From Aquanectria penicillioides (Eukaryota > Ascomycota > Sordariomycetes > Hypocreales > Nectriaceae), in the NCBI GenBank assembly GCA_003415625.1, contig PYIU01000010.1:868001-932000 (forward strand): a DNA stretch of 64,000 nucleotides. Reading direction: 5' to 3'. Positions within the stretch are counted from its first letter, which is position 1; each line of letters opens with the position of its first letter. The notes beneath the pieces were generated by a model that made no database searches, was not told where the DNA came from, and worked only from the letters and a program-made list of their open reading frames with translations. Below, one piece after another: positions 9,830-19,866 of this stretch. The position numbers were made by a program, and so were the translations under genes.

Positions 9830-10836
9830 CCGGTGACATTCATCTAGAGCCGGAAATCAATTTATGACAGGCGCCAATGTTGGCACAAATGTCAAGGCTA
9901 AATGGTGCTAGTGCTGCATCTTCACTGTAGGGTAGTTGGCGACAAGTCGAAATCTCTTCAACTTGCCTTTGAGATAGGTCATCTCATGTCTCTCTAATTT
10001 CTTCTTCTTCTATTGACGAATCATAACTTTTGTCATGTTTAGAACCAGAATGTCTAATGCTGCATACCTTTATCTCAACTCGTATGGAATATCGAGATAG
10101 TGGCTGGCCATACTGACGTCACCTCGAGGAAGAACTTGGCCAACAGGATTAACTTATCCCATCTTGTTTCCTACATATGCCATCTCAGACCGCCTAATTC
10201 CAGCCTTAGGCCGCAATAGCAAGACTGACCCCAGGTGGCGGGGTAATATTTCCGGTCATAAGCACCCTTGTTTGTTTTGCCAAGGGTACGCAACAAGATT
10301 GCGCGTCCGTGTCCGACCTGACGTCGCTCACGGGCGTGTTGGTTCGGAATGTGCATACGGATACAATTTCATGCATATGGTTCCTAGTGTGCCATAGAAT
10401 TTAGAGTTCATGCCATGACCCAGAGGCCAGAGCTCTGATCGACTTTTGAACAAACAGCATCCTCGAGAACTCCTGAAAGTGGATGAAGCTGACGCGGTGG
10501 ACCTGCTCTCACGCGCCCCACACATTGATGGGCCCACGAACACCTGGTCCCTTGAAACTCACCGGGTTGTGATGGGGAATTCACACGGCTCCCGTCCCTA
10601 TTGGCCTTTACACGACGCAGAGTCGGCTTCACTAGATCAAATCCAGGCAAATTTGCTGCCGCGGCCCCTCCCGTGCCACCTCACGACCAGCACTAGCTTG
10701 GTCTGATGACAGCTGGTCGAACCATGGAACGGGAAGACCAAGGTTAAATAGAGGAGTTTGCGTCAATTTGGTACCCGTCATATCTCCTCCGTTTTGGGTT
10801 TTGCTTTGCTCCCCTCTCCGCCAAACGGTCACAACC
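9830..10836. other. Intergenic, upstream of the LaeA-like gene
   Basis: About 1 kb without a supported gene. Short frames on both strands overlap each other and match nothing I know. The last ~200 bases should hold the promoter and 5' leader of the methyltransferase. Confidence 0.4.
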
Positions 10837-12378
10837 ATGTGTGAAGACGATCCGCACAACACCCTTTCCGGCAACCCACTGCAGGTGGACGTGAGTAGCC
10901 ATTTTATCTATTTTTCTTAGTATTTTCGATATTTTTCCTTTTGTCTCCCTCATTTCTGGTTCTCATGTGACTGTGTTGACTGACTGTCGTCTCCAGGAGG
11001 ATAACCGGGATAATGACTCCGCCTTGGATGGCTCGTAAGTTTGGCAGTGTAAATGTGAGCTGCTAGTCCCTGACAGTGTCCCCAGGATAGGATCGGCCAG
11101 CTACATGACCTCCTTGGCTTCGAGTGTTCTGAACTACAAGTAAGTTGCACGAATAGCGACCGAATGCCCTGAATCGTGAGGTTTTGTTGACTGATATCTG
11201 CGACCGATTTAGATACGAGGTTAGTCTCGGTCGGAACTTGAAAATATGCCAAAGCCTGACAGGTGCAACTTTAGAATGGACGTCGTTACCATGCCTTTCG
11301 TGAAGGAACCTATCTAGTGGTGAGTACGCACAGGCCCTTGTGCCAAGCACGGGATGGAATCTAACCTATTCGCATAGCCGAATGATGAGGAGGAGCAAGA
11401 CCGCATGGATCTTGTGCATCACCTGTACTGTCTGTTGCTCGGGGGCAAACTCCATCTTGCTCCCATTGTCGAGAAACCCCAGCGCGTACTTGACCTTGGT
11501 ACCGGAACTGGCATCTGGGCCATGGACTTTGCCGAGTGAGAGCCCGTTGCAACTGGCTGTTAAGCCCACCGGAGGACATGCATCTAACGGTTCGACTCCT
11601 AGTGAGTACCCATCAGCAGAAGTTATTGGAACCGACCTTAGCCCCATCCAGCCAAAATGGTACGTAGCATGTCTCTCCGCTTTGTCCCCTTGGCTAATCT
11701 CAACCGATAGGACTCCTCCCAACTGCACCTTTGAAGTCGATGATTTCGAGGCCGACTGGCTGTACTCGAAGCCATTCGACCTGATCCATGGCCGAGAATT
11801 GGAGGGATGTATCGCCAACGATAACAAGCTATTCGAAAAGGCTTTCAAGCACCTGGGCTCTGGCGGTTATCTGGAGCTCCAGGCTACTCACCCTCGCTTC
11901 CTTTCAGATGATGACACAGCCAAGAACGCAGAAAGTGCCCAGAAATGGCTCACAACTTTGGTCGAAGGCGCGACGAAGTTTGGAAAGCCGATGGATATCG
12001 TCGCCTCGTGGAAGGAGAAGATGGAAGAGGCCGGCTTTGTCGACGTCGAACAGGAAATCCGCAAGGTCAGTGACGTTGTGGTTGCATTTCTCCGCAACTT
12101 GATATGCATGCATTTGGTAAACTTGATACTGATAATTTCCCGTGTAGGTGCCGATCGGTGCGTGGGCCAAGGACCCCAAGCTCAAGGAGATTGGCAAATA
12201 CCAGGCTATTCAGCAGGTCCAGGCCGTCGAGTCGTACACACCTGCAGTTTATGGCCGGGTTCTTGGTTGGAGCGACGAGGAGATCCAGGTCTTCATGGCA
12301 AAGATCAAGAAGGACTTGAGAAATCCTGCCATTCATCTTTACATTCCAGTTCACATCATCTGGGGAAAGAAGCCCTAG
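10837..12378 (+). CDS. LaeA-like SAM-dependent methyltransferase
   Basis: Nine exons: 10837-10890, 10997-11034, 11086-11139, 11213-11219, 11275-11319, 11378-11535, 11603-11659, 11711-12065 and 12148-12378. Together they encode 332 residues in one frame. The family lead-in reads YKYENGRRYHAFREGTYLVP then NDEEEQDRMDLVHH. The SAM-binding motif I is RVLDLGTGTGIWAMDFA (about residues 102-118), followed by EVIGTDLSPIQPKW and FDLIHGRELEGCI, matching the methyltransferases grouped with LaeA (regulators of, or tailoring enzymes in, secondary metabolism). The substrate cannot be told from sequence. Exon 4 is only 7 nt but is required: it supplies K-Y-E of the conserved YENGRRYH, and skipping it breaks the frame. 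The C-terminus YIPVHIIWGKKP is typical, so the gene looks complete. It has no obvious biosynthetic cluster around it. Confidence 0.85.
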
Positions 12379-12743
12379 GTATGTATCAATTGATCAAGGA
12401 CAGCTAAGCCCCGTAAAATCGGCCTGATTCGTTGCCTAAGTCGAAATATATGATTCAAGATATCTAAGTCAATGACTAGGGAGATTGAATTGCTGGAGTC
12501 ACCAAAAATAACATTTTCCTCTGAAGTATTGTTGTCTTTGGGGGTGAAAGAAGCACCAGTCATTTTTTGCCATCTTGAAGATGTTGACAGTAGTACATCT
12601 TGTTGGTCCTGAGGGCTGATTATTATGGCGTTTGTGGTTGATTAAGAATTGATTGATATCTGTGTATAATAAATATAATCTTTTCTGAGTCCTAATTATG
12701 CAAAAATGGGTTGTATACAAATAAATGACGTCAGAATGCCACC
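12379..12743. other. Intergenic, 3' of the methyltransferase
   Basis: AT-rich, with no open frame that looks real. It presumably holds the 3' UTR of the methyltransferase. Confidence 0.4.
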
Positions 12744-13005
12744 TTGGGAATAATCTACCACACCGTAGTCATGTTCGTGTCCATCAACTCGGCCCATCGC
12801 AGAATCACTTCTGACTCAGTTGGTTATGTTGGTTCCTCGGCAAGGCGATCATCACTGCATGTCTCCATAACCCGATTCAGTAGCCTCAAGACCTCTGTTT
12901 CATCCGTTGACAAATCCTGAGCATCTGACATGGCTTGGGCCCATTTCGATAGAAACAACGCGGACTCAAAGTAACACAAGGCATGTTGGATACTCCACAC
13001 CTAGA
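12744..13005 (-). pseudogene. C-terminal relic, possibly of a fungal transcription regulator
   Basis: The minus strand reads VWSIQHALCYFESALFLSKW, AQAMSDAQDLSTDETEVLRLL and RVMETCSDDRLAEEPT, a stop, then ESEVILRWAELMDTNMTTVW. An amphipathic helix followed by a WAE-x-x-D-T-x-x-x-x-TVW ending resembles the extreme C-terminus of Zn2Cys6/Fungal_trans regulators. No DNA-binding domain or regulatory core is present upstream on this strand, where the next coding relic is a metallo-hydrolase. The assignment is tentative; that it is a broken coding sequence is better supported than which family it belongs to. Confidence 0.35.
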
Positions 13006-13127
13006 AATTTGTTCAAGCAATAACTTTGAATCCTAATTGTGCAGGGAATCGTAATGCTAGATCTGCTTGCAGTGCAGCAGTGGTCGTCTCAGGCCCTCGT
13101 GGAAGAGACTTTAGCCCCTTGGCTTTC

Positions 13128-13172
13128 TCAGCAAAAACTGGAGGTACCCCCTTGCCGAAACAAGTGGTACTT
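13128..13172 (+). repeat. Dispersed ~45-bp repeat, copy 1
   Basis: The stretch GCAAAAACTGGAGGTACCCC and the following CTTGCCGAAACAAGTGGTAC recurs inverted at about 56941-56986 with very few differences. The sequence outside is unrelated. It may be one end of a transposable-element family. Confidence 0.55.
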
Positions 13173-13214
13173 TTAACATGGGTATGTTTAAGAATTTTTA
13201 TGCCATCTAATAAA

Positions 13215-14222
13215 TCAGTCCAAGTAATGAATAGTCCTATCAAAGGATGCTAAATGGAGGCGAAAGGAATACGTGAGTCCTAATATCACCCAAAAATCAA
13301 CAATGCTTGGACCATACAATGTGCTGATTGTCATGATACCATTGTGGATCATGGGCCAACGCAACATGTGCGTTTTGGGCACCATCCAGCCCATGATTTT
13401 TGACATGTCGATGTCCAAAGTGCGACCTGCAAGAGCTTTGTCCGTATGAATGCATGCCGTTCTTCCACCTTCAACCCATGTGGCCATACCGGTTTCGTCA
13501 TTCAAAATTCGACGGTGATGACATGCATTTCCAGCTAGATATATCCACTGAGTCGCCGACACACGAACTGAAAGGTTCAGATGGCCAACGAGATGGCCGG
13601 GGCTGTCCACAATATGGAGGAGACCATCCCCGAATATGCCAGTGGTATGCTTGAATGGATCAAAAGGCTTCCACAGGTTTGTTCCTTGCGTAATTCTGCC
13701 TAGGACGAGCCTAGTCTTGGATCAATAGTACGATCTATGGGAAGTAGGCCCTTTTCAGATTTGGCAGCCGAATGATACCGCATGCCATGTTCCAACAGAT
13801 GCTGAGTTCCATTTCCCACGATGAACTTTGCAGCAGTAAACTCGCTTGGGGTGTTGACAAGGTCAAAGTGCATATAACTTAATATGACAGCATCAATCTG
13901 ATCCACCATTGCGGAAGGAATCGCTCGGATCGGGGACAGTCTCAATGGGGAGGCGTGTTTTGAGATGGGGCTTGATGTCCTCTGGGTGGTCGTTCAACTT
14001 TTTTCTCATGCCGAGGTCGAATAGTACTTTAGATCTAGTAGCAGGATGTTTAATGAGAAACAACATTGATGGAACAAAATTTCTGAGGGTGATGTCTTTT
14101 TGATCTTCGCAAAAAAAGTGCTCGGGCAGTGTAAGAAAGCCGCTTGGCAAGAGGGAGAGTTTTATGAACTGGGATGGGGTACATTCTGACTGGGCAGAGG
14201 TTTGATCTGTAAAGGATGACAT
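13215..14222 (-). pseudogene. Metallo-beta-lactamase-fold hydrolase (lactonase-like), decayed
   Basis: From ATG at complement 14222 the frame reads MSSFTDQTSAQ, then VPSMLFLIKHPATRSKVLFD with GMRKKLNDHPEDIKPHLKTR and DSFRNGG. It is broken by a one-base shift near 13915. It resumes as QIDAVILSYMHFDLVNTPSEF, AAKFIVGNGTQHLLEHGM and EKGLLPIDRTI, and after another break as MDSPGHLVGHLNLSVRVSA, WIYLAGNACHHRRILNDETG and ACIHTDKA. Blocks and order match fungal MBL-fold proteins related to N-acyl-homoserine lactonases. The metal motif is ruined as well: H-x-H-x-DH has become YMHFDL, losing the first and last ligand. So both frame and catalytic residues are gone. A final frame break near 13390 separates ALAHDPQWYHDN. 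Confidence 0.8.
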
Positions 14223-14529
14223 TGTGGTTTGGGAACAAGAATATATCATTGAAAGAGAGAGTTTTTACAAAATATGAGGAGTTGCTAACGCACATGTTGG
14301 ATAAATACAATATCTCCATCGCTTCTTGTGGAGGTGTTGGGGTAACATGGGAGGTGGCAATTTCTCCAACGCTGGGTCAAGATGGCAGCACGTCTAGAGT
14401 CAGGGGGCAAGACAAAACATCTAATTTGAAATCTACGTTTCTTTGAAGATTGTGGGATGGAATAAATCACCTACATAAGGTATTTAGCAGCATTAAATTC
14501 ACTTTTTTTGGACCTTGTCTTGAATTGAG
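14223..14529. other. Intergenic, 5' of the hydrolase relic
   Basis: No supported gene; short overlapping frames only. Confidence 0.35.
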
Positions 14530-14985
14530 GATGTGCCGATGAACAACCTGAGGGGTGGTCTAGTGGCTGACTTGAGGGCTGGCGGCCCAATGGGGTAATA
14601 AATGGGTCTGGAACAGAGGCTCGGTTGTGGGTTGGTACTGAAGATTTGAAGGCGTCGGCCGCAGACTCAGTTCGACTCTGTGGGTTGAGACAACTTCAGC
14701 TGGGGTGCTTGGGAGGGGACTTGATGCTTCAGTTGAGGGTTGGTCGCCAAATGCAGTAGTTTGTGGGCCTTGGTTGAAGCTCGGCTGTGGGTGGGGTCAT
14801 ACGGGAAGCTCTGGGATGCTCAATGCGGTAGTTTGTGGGCCTCGGCTGAAGTTCGGCTGCGGGCTGGGTCACCTGAGCTGAGGGGCGTTTGGTCACCAAT
14901 CGACAGCGCTAACCAGGGAAGGTAATATGTGGACCCGTTAGAAGTTCGGCTGAGGGTTGGTAAACAAGAGCGCTATTGTGATTGG
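14530..14985. repeat. Degenerate GC/GT-rich tandem repeat
   Basis: A G-rich plus strand holds a repeated phrase. Two good copies are AATGCAGTAGTTTGTGGGCC (14749 on) and AATGCGGTAGTTTGTGGGCC (14822 on), each followed by TTGAAG/CTGAAG, CTCGGCTGTGGG/TTCGGCTGCGGG and GGGTCA, about 73 bp apart. Weaker copies (GCTCGGTTGTGGGTTGGT near 14618, GTTCGGCTGAGGGTTGG near 14942) flank them. Nothing coding is visible. Confidence 0.6.
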
Positions 14986-15025
14986 CTGTAACAATTGAGA
15001 CGTGAAAACAGGCTCAACGAGGTGT

Positions 15026-15231
15026 TAGCTGAGGAGACCATTGCCCCCCTTCTTACCTGACCCTTCCTAAAAAGATGCGATTAACTACCTGTCCGTTGAC
15101 ATCGATCTACACTTGTATTTAATTGGTCCATTTAGCAACATCTTTACTTCACTTCCTAAGACCGACCCACCTCAGCATTACCTCTTTGAGAAGGGTCAGG
15201 TAACAAGGGGGTGCAATGGCCTCCGTAGCTG
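15026..15231. mobile_element. Short inverted-repeat element (MITE-like), ~206 bp
   Basis: The left arm (15026-15068) contains GGAGACCATTGCCCC and CTTACCTGACCCTTCC. The right arm (15187-15231), read on the other strand, contains GGAGGCCATTGCACCC and GTTACCTGACCCTTC. So ~43-bp arms are about 80% identical in opposite orientation around ~120 bp of non-coding sequence. No transposase is present. Target-site duplication is not clear. Confidence 0.6.
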
Positions 15232-15740
15232 TGTTCTTGAGATCAGTTGAACAGCAACAACCCACAACACAGGTGACGGGTAGGGACTTGGATAAGTAAC
15301 CGTTAGTTAATTAGATGCGCTATCACTTATGTATCACCTGTGTACGGATGTTGGACCGAGCCAATCAAATTATCACCACTCCAACTCTCCTGTGTATCTG
15401 ATCTAAGGGGGGGTCTGTCGCCTCCCAAGCTAATATTTGTGCTGAATTCACAAGTCAGGTTTGATTGCGACACCAGAGACATGTACATGTTCAATCACTA
15501 TGTGTTGGTTTCTTCCGATCGGCGTAAATCTTCGGCTCTCATTGACTAAAGGGGCACCGCCAAATTGGTCCAATAATTTACTTCATCTTTGGTTGTTTAC
15601 CAAGTCGCCGTTTCAATTGCCTTGTAGCCAAATAGCCGATTGATCCGGAATCACATCCATTAGTCATCTACCAACATTTACAATAAAGCACCCCACTTCT
15701 CACCGAGATCATCATTTACATTCTCCAACATCGAGAAAAC
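15232..15740. other. Intergenic, upstream of the VOC gene
   Basis: About 500 bases with no gene that I can support. The last 100-200 bases should contain the promoter of the VOC gene at 15741. Confidence 0.4.
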
Positions 15741-16218
15741 ATGTCCAAGCCATTTGCCATTGCCAAAGCCATTGACCATGTGGTTCTCACGTGCGCGAGC
15801 GTGCAGAAAACCTCCCAATGGTACTCTCGGTACCTCGGAATGAAAGTCGAGACATTCACATCGCCTACCGATCCAACCATTACGAGAACAGCCCTCCGCT
15901 TTGGCAATTCCAAATTTAATCTCCACCAGAAAGGGAAAGAATTTGAACCCAAGGCCATGACTGCGCTACCTGGAACAGTCGACATTTGCTTGCTAGTCGA
16001 GGATGGGACAAATTTGGATGAGCTGGCCAAGGCATTTCGCGAAGAAGGCATATCTGTTCTAGAAGGTGGCGAGCCTACTCAGAGGACTGGCGCACGAGGG
16101 CCAATTCGGAGCGTATATGTTCGAGATCCGGACGATAATCTCATCGAGTAAGCACCTTATTCTCTCGCCCTACCAGTGCTTCACTCACACATTCAGGCTC
16201 TCTCACTACATCCTGTAG
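15741..16218 (+). CDS. VOC-superfamily protein (glyoxalase/bleomycin-resistance/dioxygenase fold)
   Basis: Two exons, 15741-16147 and 16197-16218, encode 142 residues. The domain spans almost the whole protein: IDHVVLTCASVQKTSQWYSR (first beta-alpha unit with the metal-ligand His in DHVVL), ITRTALRFGNSKFNLHQKG, DICLLVEDGTNLDEL and the closing VYVRDPDDNLIELSHY. In the family the His near the start and the Glu in NLIE bind a divalent metal; both are present. The intron lies inside the NLIE codons: GA|GTAAGC ... TTCAG|G restores Glu and adds LSHYIL, so reading straight through would lose the last strand. Possible roles are glyoxalase-like, fosfomycin-resistance-like or ring-cleavage-like chemistry, and sequence alone cannot choose. 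Cytosolic, no signal peptide. Confidence 0.85.
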
Positions 16219-16785
16219 TTTTGAATGCATTGCAAAGATCTGGGCTCCGAAAATGTATGTGGCCCTGCTTATTGGATGCCCACTGCACTATGAGAGTTTG
16301 GAGCGCCTGATGGTAGAGCACAACGCCGGAATTGTCATCAGAGTGTGAAACGCTGCTTTGGTGTTGTCGTTTCTGCGGCAGAATACAAAGTATGGCTCCA
16401 CCATCAGGACGCAATGTGACTGCCAGTGGATGTTTCAAGAGATTTTAACTAAAAACTCGGATATACCAGCGACTAGGGCATAATTATATCTGAAATATTC
16501 TTCTGATATGATGTCTACTTGGCTTGATGGTCCTCTTCACGCAAAAAGCATCATTCGGATAATCATTATCCCGACATCTCTCGGGTAGGCATTATCCGGG
16601 ACCCTGAATCCAATGTGGGGGGGGGGGGGATTTCATCCTCTTGATTATAAATTCTGTCCTTGACATACAGTATTCAAGTATTATTGGGTTTGTGATACAA
16701 ATCTGGCGCCGTGCAACCAAGCCCCAGAGACAGCTCATGTTGAGTCTCATTATACATCCGTACCACATACCGCGAGTTCGACGCC
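16219..16785. other. Intergenic with an 11-12 bp poly-G tract
   Basis: Separates the VOC and arginase-family genes. A run of G at about 16617-16629 is the longest G homopolymer I saw in the window. No gene is visible. The final 100 bases should be the arginase-family promoter. Confidence 0.4.
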
Positions 16786-17697
16786 ATGGCTGCCACTACT
16801 CTGACCCTTATTATTTCGCCTTATCATGCCGGTGCATATAATCATCGAGTCGGCGGCGGGCCGCTACGCATTCTTTCTCATGGCTTGGCTGATAAGCTAG
16901 AGCAGCTTGTTCCAGTCCAGTTCATCAATATCGGACCAGTTGATGAGTTCGAGGGAGAGGTCGGCAAGACTTTTGAGGTTCTGCGACGAATCTCGAAAGC
17001 CGTCTCGCAAGCAATAGCCAACGATTCATTCCCAATTGTTTTGTCTGGGAATTGCCAGGCTAGTGCCGCGGTTGCAGCAGGTCTGAGTAGCTCAGCGCCC
17101 GATCTAAGCTGCATGTGGATTGATGCACACGACGATCTCGACACTCCATCCACCAACGAAAACGGTTACCTGGATGCCATGGCTGCGTCTATGATGGCTG
17201 GAACTAGCTGGCAAAAACTCATGAATTCTGTCCCTGGCCACACACCTTTCGATCTGAAAAAAGGCCTGTGGTGCGGCTTGCGTGATATCTCCGAGACCCA
17301 GGCTCAAGCTGTCAAGGACGCAGGTGTAGATGTTGTGTGGGGGGACAAGTCAAGGATGGGAAAGTACGCATCGGAGATTGCGGCAGCATTGGATCGCAAA
17401 AGCTTTAACAAGACACATATACATCTTGATTTGGACGTCCTTGACGAGTCTGTCGGGCGTGTTAATGAGTGGCCATCACCCGGTGGATTCCTTCCCTCAG
17501 ATCTTCTCGAATGTATGACGATGATTCCGAATAAAGTTGTGCCAACCTCTCTTGTGGTTTGCTCCTTCAATCCTTTTCTAGAGGGAGGTGATACTGTTGC
17601 TAGGCTGGCTGTGAAAGCAATCAGAATGTTTGTAAAAGGATTGGTAGATGCGGCTGTACTGAAACCAACAATGGTTGCTGATGTATCTGAGTTTTAG
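16786..17697 (+). CDS. Arginase/agmatinase/formiminoglutamase-family (ureohydrolase) protein
   Basis: A single exon of 303 residues. The Mn-binding motifs of the ureohydrolase fold are readable: FPIVLSGNCQAS (residues 83-93) in the position of GGDHS, MWIDAHDDLDTP (110-121; D113, H115, D117 in the D-A-H-x-D pattern) and HLDLDVLDE (213-221; D215, D217 in the D-x-D pattern). The first motif has Cys90 where classical arginases have a His metal ligand, a variant I associate with a divergent bacterial/fungal arginase-like branch; activity may differ from arginine hydrolysis. FEGEVGKTFEVLRRIS and CSFNPFLEGGDTVARLAV fit the C-terminal helices. It is uninterrupted and likely functional. Substrate unknown (a guanidino compound is the family expectation). 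Confidence 0.8.
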   Translation: MAATTLTLIISPYHAGAYNHRVGGGPLRILSHGLADKLEQLVPVQFINIGPVDEFEGEVGKTFEVLRRISKAVSQAIANDSFPIVLSGNCQASAAVAAGLSSSAPDLSCMWIDAHDDLDTPSTNENGYLDAMAASMMAGTSWQKLMNSVPGHTPFDLKKGLWCGLRDISETQAQAVKDAGVDVVWGDKSRMGKYASEIAAALDRKSFNKTHIHLDLDVLDESVGRVNEWPSPGGFLPSDLLECMTMIPNKVVPTSLVVCSFNPFLEGGDTVARLAVKAIRMFVKGLVDAAVLKPTMVADVSEF

Positions 17698-18146
17698 ATA
17701 ATATAAAGTTCTGCCTGGAAACAAACCATAAATTGTAGGATGCGCAAGTTAGCCCAGGAGTCAGATTGAAAAACACATAGAGTAGTTGGTAAAAATGAGA
17801 AAAGCTTAAGAATGAACAGATGTAATCAGTTAGGGGTTGAATATACGATTGACATATAACCTTTTCGTACGCCAAGTATTGAAATCAGGACTGTTTAGGT
17901 CCCACTTGAGTATTGTTTAGAGTGTTCAGTCGCGACTCAGTTATAACTTGGGGAAAGCAGCAGTAGTTCTAGCCCTTGCGCGATGTAAGAAATGCTCGAG
18001 TTCAATATTCACAATTTAGACTTTCTGATAGTAGGCCTAACTAGAACCGCAATATCCTCCACATGTAGACCGCATGTTTAAGTCTCCGTCTGCTTCCATC
18101 ACTTGCTGGCGCTAAGAGGCAACTGCCAGGAAATATTGTCTGATGT
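17698..18146. other. Intergenic between convergent genes
   Basis: AT-rich 3' flanks of the arginase-family gene and of the secreted-protein gene. Nothing else is seen. Confidence 0.45.
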
Positions 18147-18458
18147 TTACTTCTTCTTGGCGTGCAGGCGCTTTCCGCTGATGGAATGGCAGCCCTTCTT
18201 GAGGTCATTGGTGGCGTATGGCGTGCCGCCGCAGCTCGCCTTGCGGTACGCCTTGAATCGTACTGTCCCGCAAGTGCCGCCATACATGTGCCACGACTGG
18301 CGATTTTCCATGTTGATGCACAAAGCGCTGGAGCCAAGCACAATCGGTTTGCCCATTGTTCCGGTGCAGTCGTCGCCGGTATAGCCTCTGATTATGCAGA
18401 TTGCGTTGGTAAAGGGAAGGGCGGCGAGAGCCGCGACGAGGATAGAGTTGATTTGCAT
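18147..18458 (-). CDS. Small secreted cysteine-rich protein
   Basis: A single-exon frame of 103 residues starting MQINSILVAALAALPFTNA, a textbook signal peptide with likely cleavage after FTNA (residue 19). The mature part is about 84 residues with six Cys (about residues 21, 31, 47, 63, 76 and 89), Gly-rich loops (GYTGDDCTGTMGK, MYGGTCGTV) and a basic tail ending HAKKK. The even Cys count suggests three disulfides. I cannot assign it to a named family; secreted effector- or antimicrobial-like proteins of this size are common in filamentous fungi. The 5' flank shows ordinary A/T-rich sequence. Which target it acts on, if any, is not visible from sequence. Confidence 0.7.
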   Translation of the reverse strand: MQINSILVAALAALPFTNAICIIRGYTGDDCTGTMGKPIVLGSSALCINMENRQSWHMYGGTCGTVRFKAYRKASCGGTPYATNDLKKGCHSISGKRLHAKKK

Positions 18459-19660
18459 AATGATGAGAGGCTTCGTAGTAATGATTTTGTGGTGAGATAT
18501 TATGATGCTGAGTAGATTGGAAGTGCTCTTTTCTCGTTGATTGACATGTGTTATATACCATGTATTCCAACATATTGCGGTGTTTCTTGCAATACGAATG
18601 ACGACGCAGAGTAGATCCTCGTTTGAATGATAGGCAGTGGTTCTCTTGTTGGTAGTTAGTTACTGTCTGGCCAGTTCACGCTCTGCCCCACTTCGGCAGT
18701 GAAAAGGATTGAAAACCCTGAAGTAGGTAGGGTTTCTATAGCTTCTCTAGTGCATCGCGTAAGTATGGGCAGAGATGGGTAGCCAGTTTCTGGCAGGCTA
18801 CCTTCAGTGGGGGGACAAAAAATCCGACACAAGACCCATTTGACACCAAAACTCACGCTTTTTTAAACGCATATTAAATAGCATTTTGATATTATAATGT
18901 AGCAAATAGCATTTTCGATCGATAGTTTTTGATAAAATATAAAATACTATCTATATTTGGTGTATAATTTACATTAGTTTAACTTTTTGTCGTTTTTATA
19001 GGGTAGGAAAAGTGGGAATTTGTCGGAACTTCTGTCTAGTAACTGTAGGCGAGGGCCAGGGACTTTGCTTGAGACCAGTTAAGAATCTCGTCAAGTCTCC
19101 ACATCCACCGGAATTCTGAAGAAATTCGCCCTCGCGCAGCGAACCCTGGCACCTTCGAATGACGGACAACTCGGACTTTTGTTGGTTGTTGGTAGTTGTC
19201 AACTGGTCAGTTGACATTTCGGCCAATTCATGGCAGTTGGAAGGGGCTGAGATGCTAGCAACGAATGTTTGGTACTTTTGCCCACAGCTGTCAAATGTTA
19301 GTCGTGGGCCGAGCAGATCCTAGTTCCTTTGGTGAACAGCTGTTGGGTGTCTATCTTGTAGCCGCACGTCAGACCATTTGACGCGTTTCCAAGAAAGCAC
19401 ATGAACCTGGCAGATCCGAGGCGTGCTAGTGCCTTTTTGCTTATTCACAACGAACATCGCAAGAGGCACACCAGTTGGCAGCATCCAAACCGCCCTGGCG
19501 TTGATTAGCAGTAAATATATCGCTCAACAGCATTGGGAAGCAACATGCAGGAATGCGAAATGCTCATCGAGGGAAAGAAGTTCCAGAATATTATATGCTT
19601 TCCATGGAACTTCGCACAAAAGGCCTCAGTTGAACAGCTGGAATAGAGCCTGTCGGACAG
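18459..19660. other. Intergenic with an AT-rich island
   Basis: About 1.2 kb. Bases 18850-19005 are strongly AT-rich, with AAATAGCATTTT occurring twice about 30 bp apart. The rest is unremarkable. No reading frame here looks real. Confidence 0.4.
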
Positions 19661-19866
19661 CCCGTCGGTGATTGGGACAGGGGTCCGCTAACCTGATGGA
19701 ACCATCGGGGTGACCGAAAGGGACCGAAAGGTCTTAGGATTCTAGAGTAAAGACCAACGCTAAAGGCCTGGCTATGTTGAACATCTATTGGCAATACTAG
19801 TAATTTAACGCATAGAAAATCTCCTTTCTCATTCTATGGAGGATCAAGAATGTTGAAGAGACTGAT
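19661..19866 (+). repeat. Direct repeat copy A (~200 bp)
   Basis: Aligns along its length, with small gaps, to 22377-22566. Shared blocks include GTCGGTG/GGCGGTG, ACCTGATGGAACCATC / ACCTGCCGGAACCATC, GACCAACGCTAAAGGCCTG / GATCAACGCCAAAGGCCTG, GAGCATCTAT/GAACATCTAT and TTCCTCATTC/TTTCTCATTC. Identity is roughly 70% by eye. Non-coding. Confidence 0.7.

Noticed and set aside
11585..11602. GGTTCGACTCC inside an intron of the LaeA-like gene, identical to a tRNA B box
   Set aside because: No A box, acceptor stem or anticodon arm can be drawn around it, so it is not a tRNA gene.
14530..14985. Possible CRISPR-like array in the tandem repeat
   Set aside because: Units are degenerate and contiguous with no unique spacers, and the organism is a fungus.
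18850..19005. AT-rich island as a RIP-mutated transposon
   Set aside because: Only ~150 bp, no recognisable coding remnant, and no clear C-to-T signature that I can demonstrate by eye.
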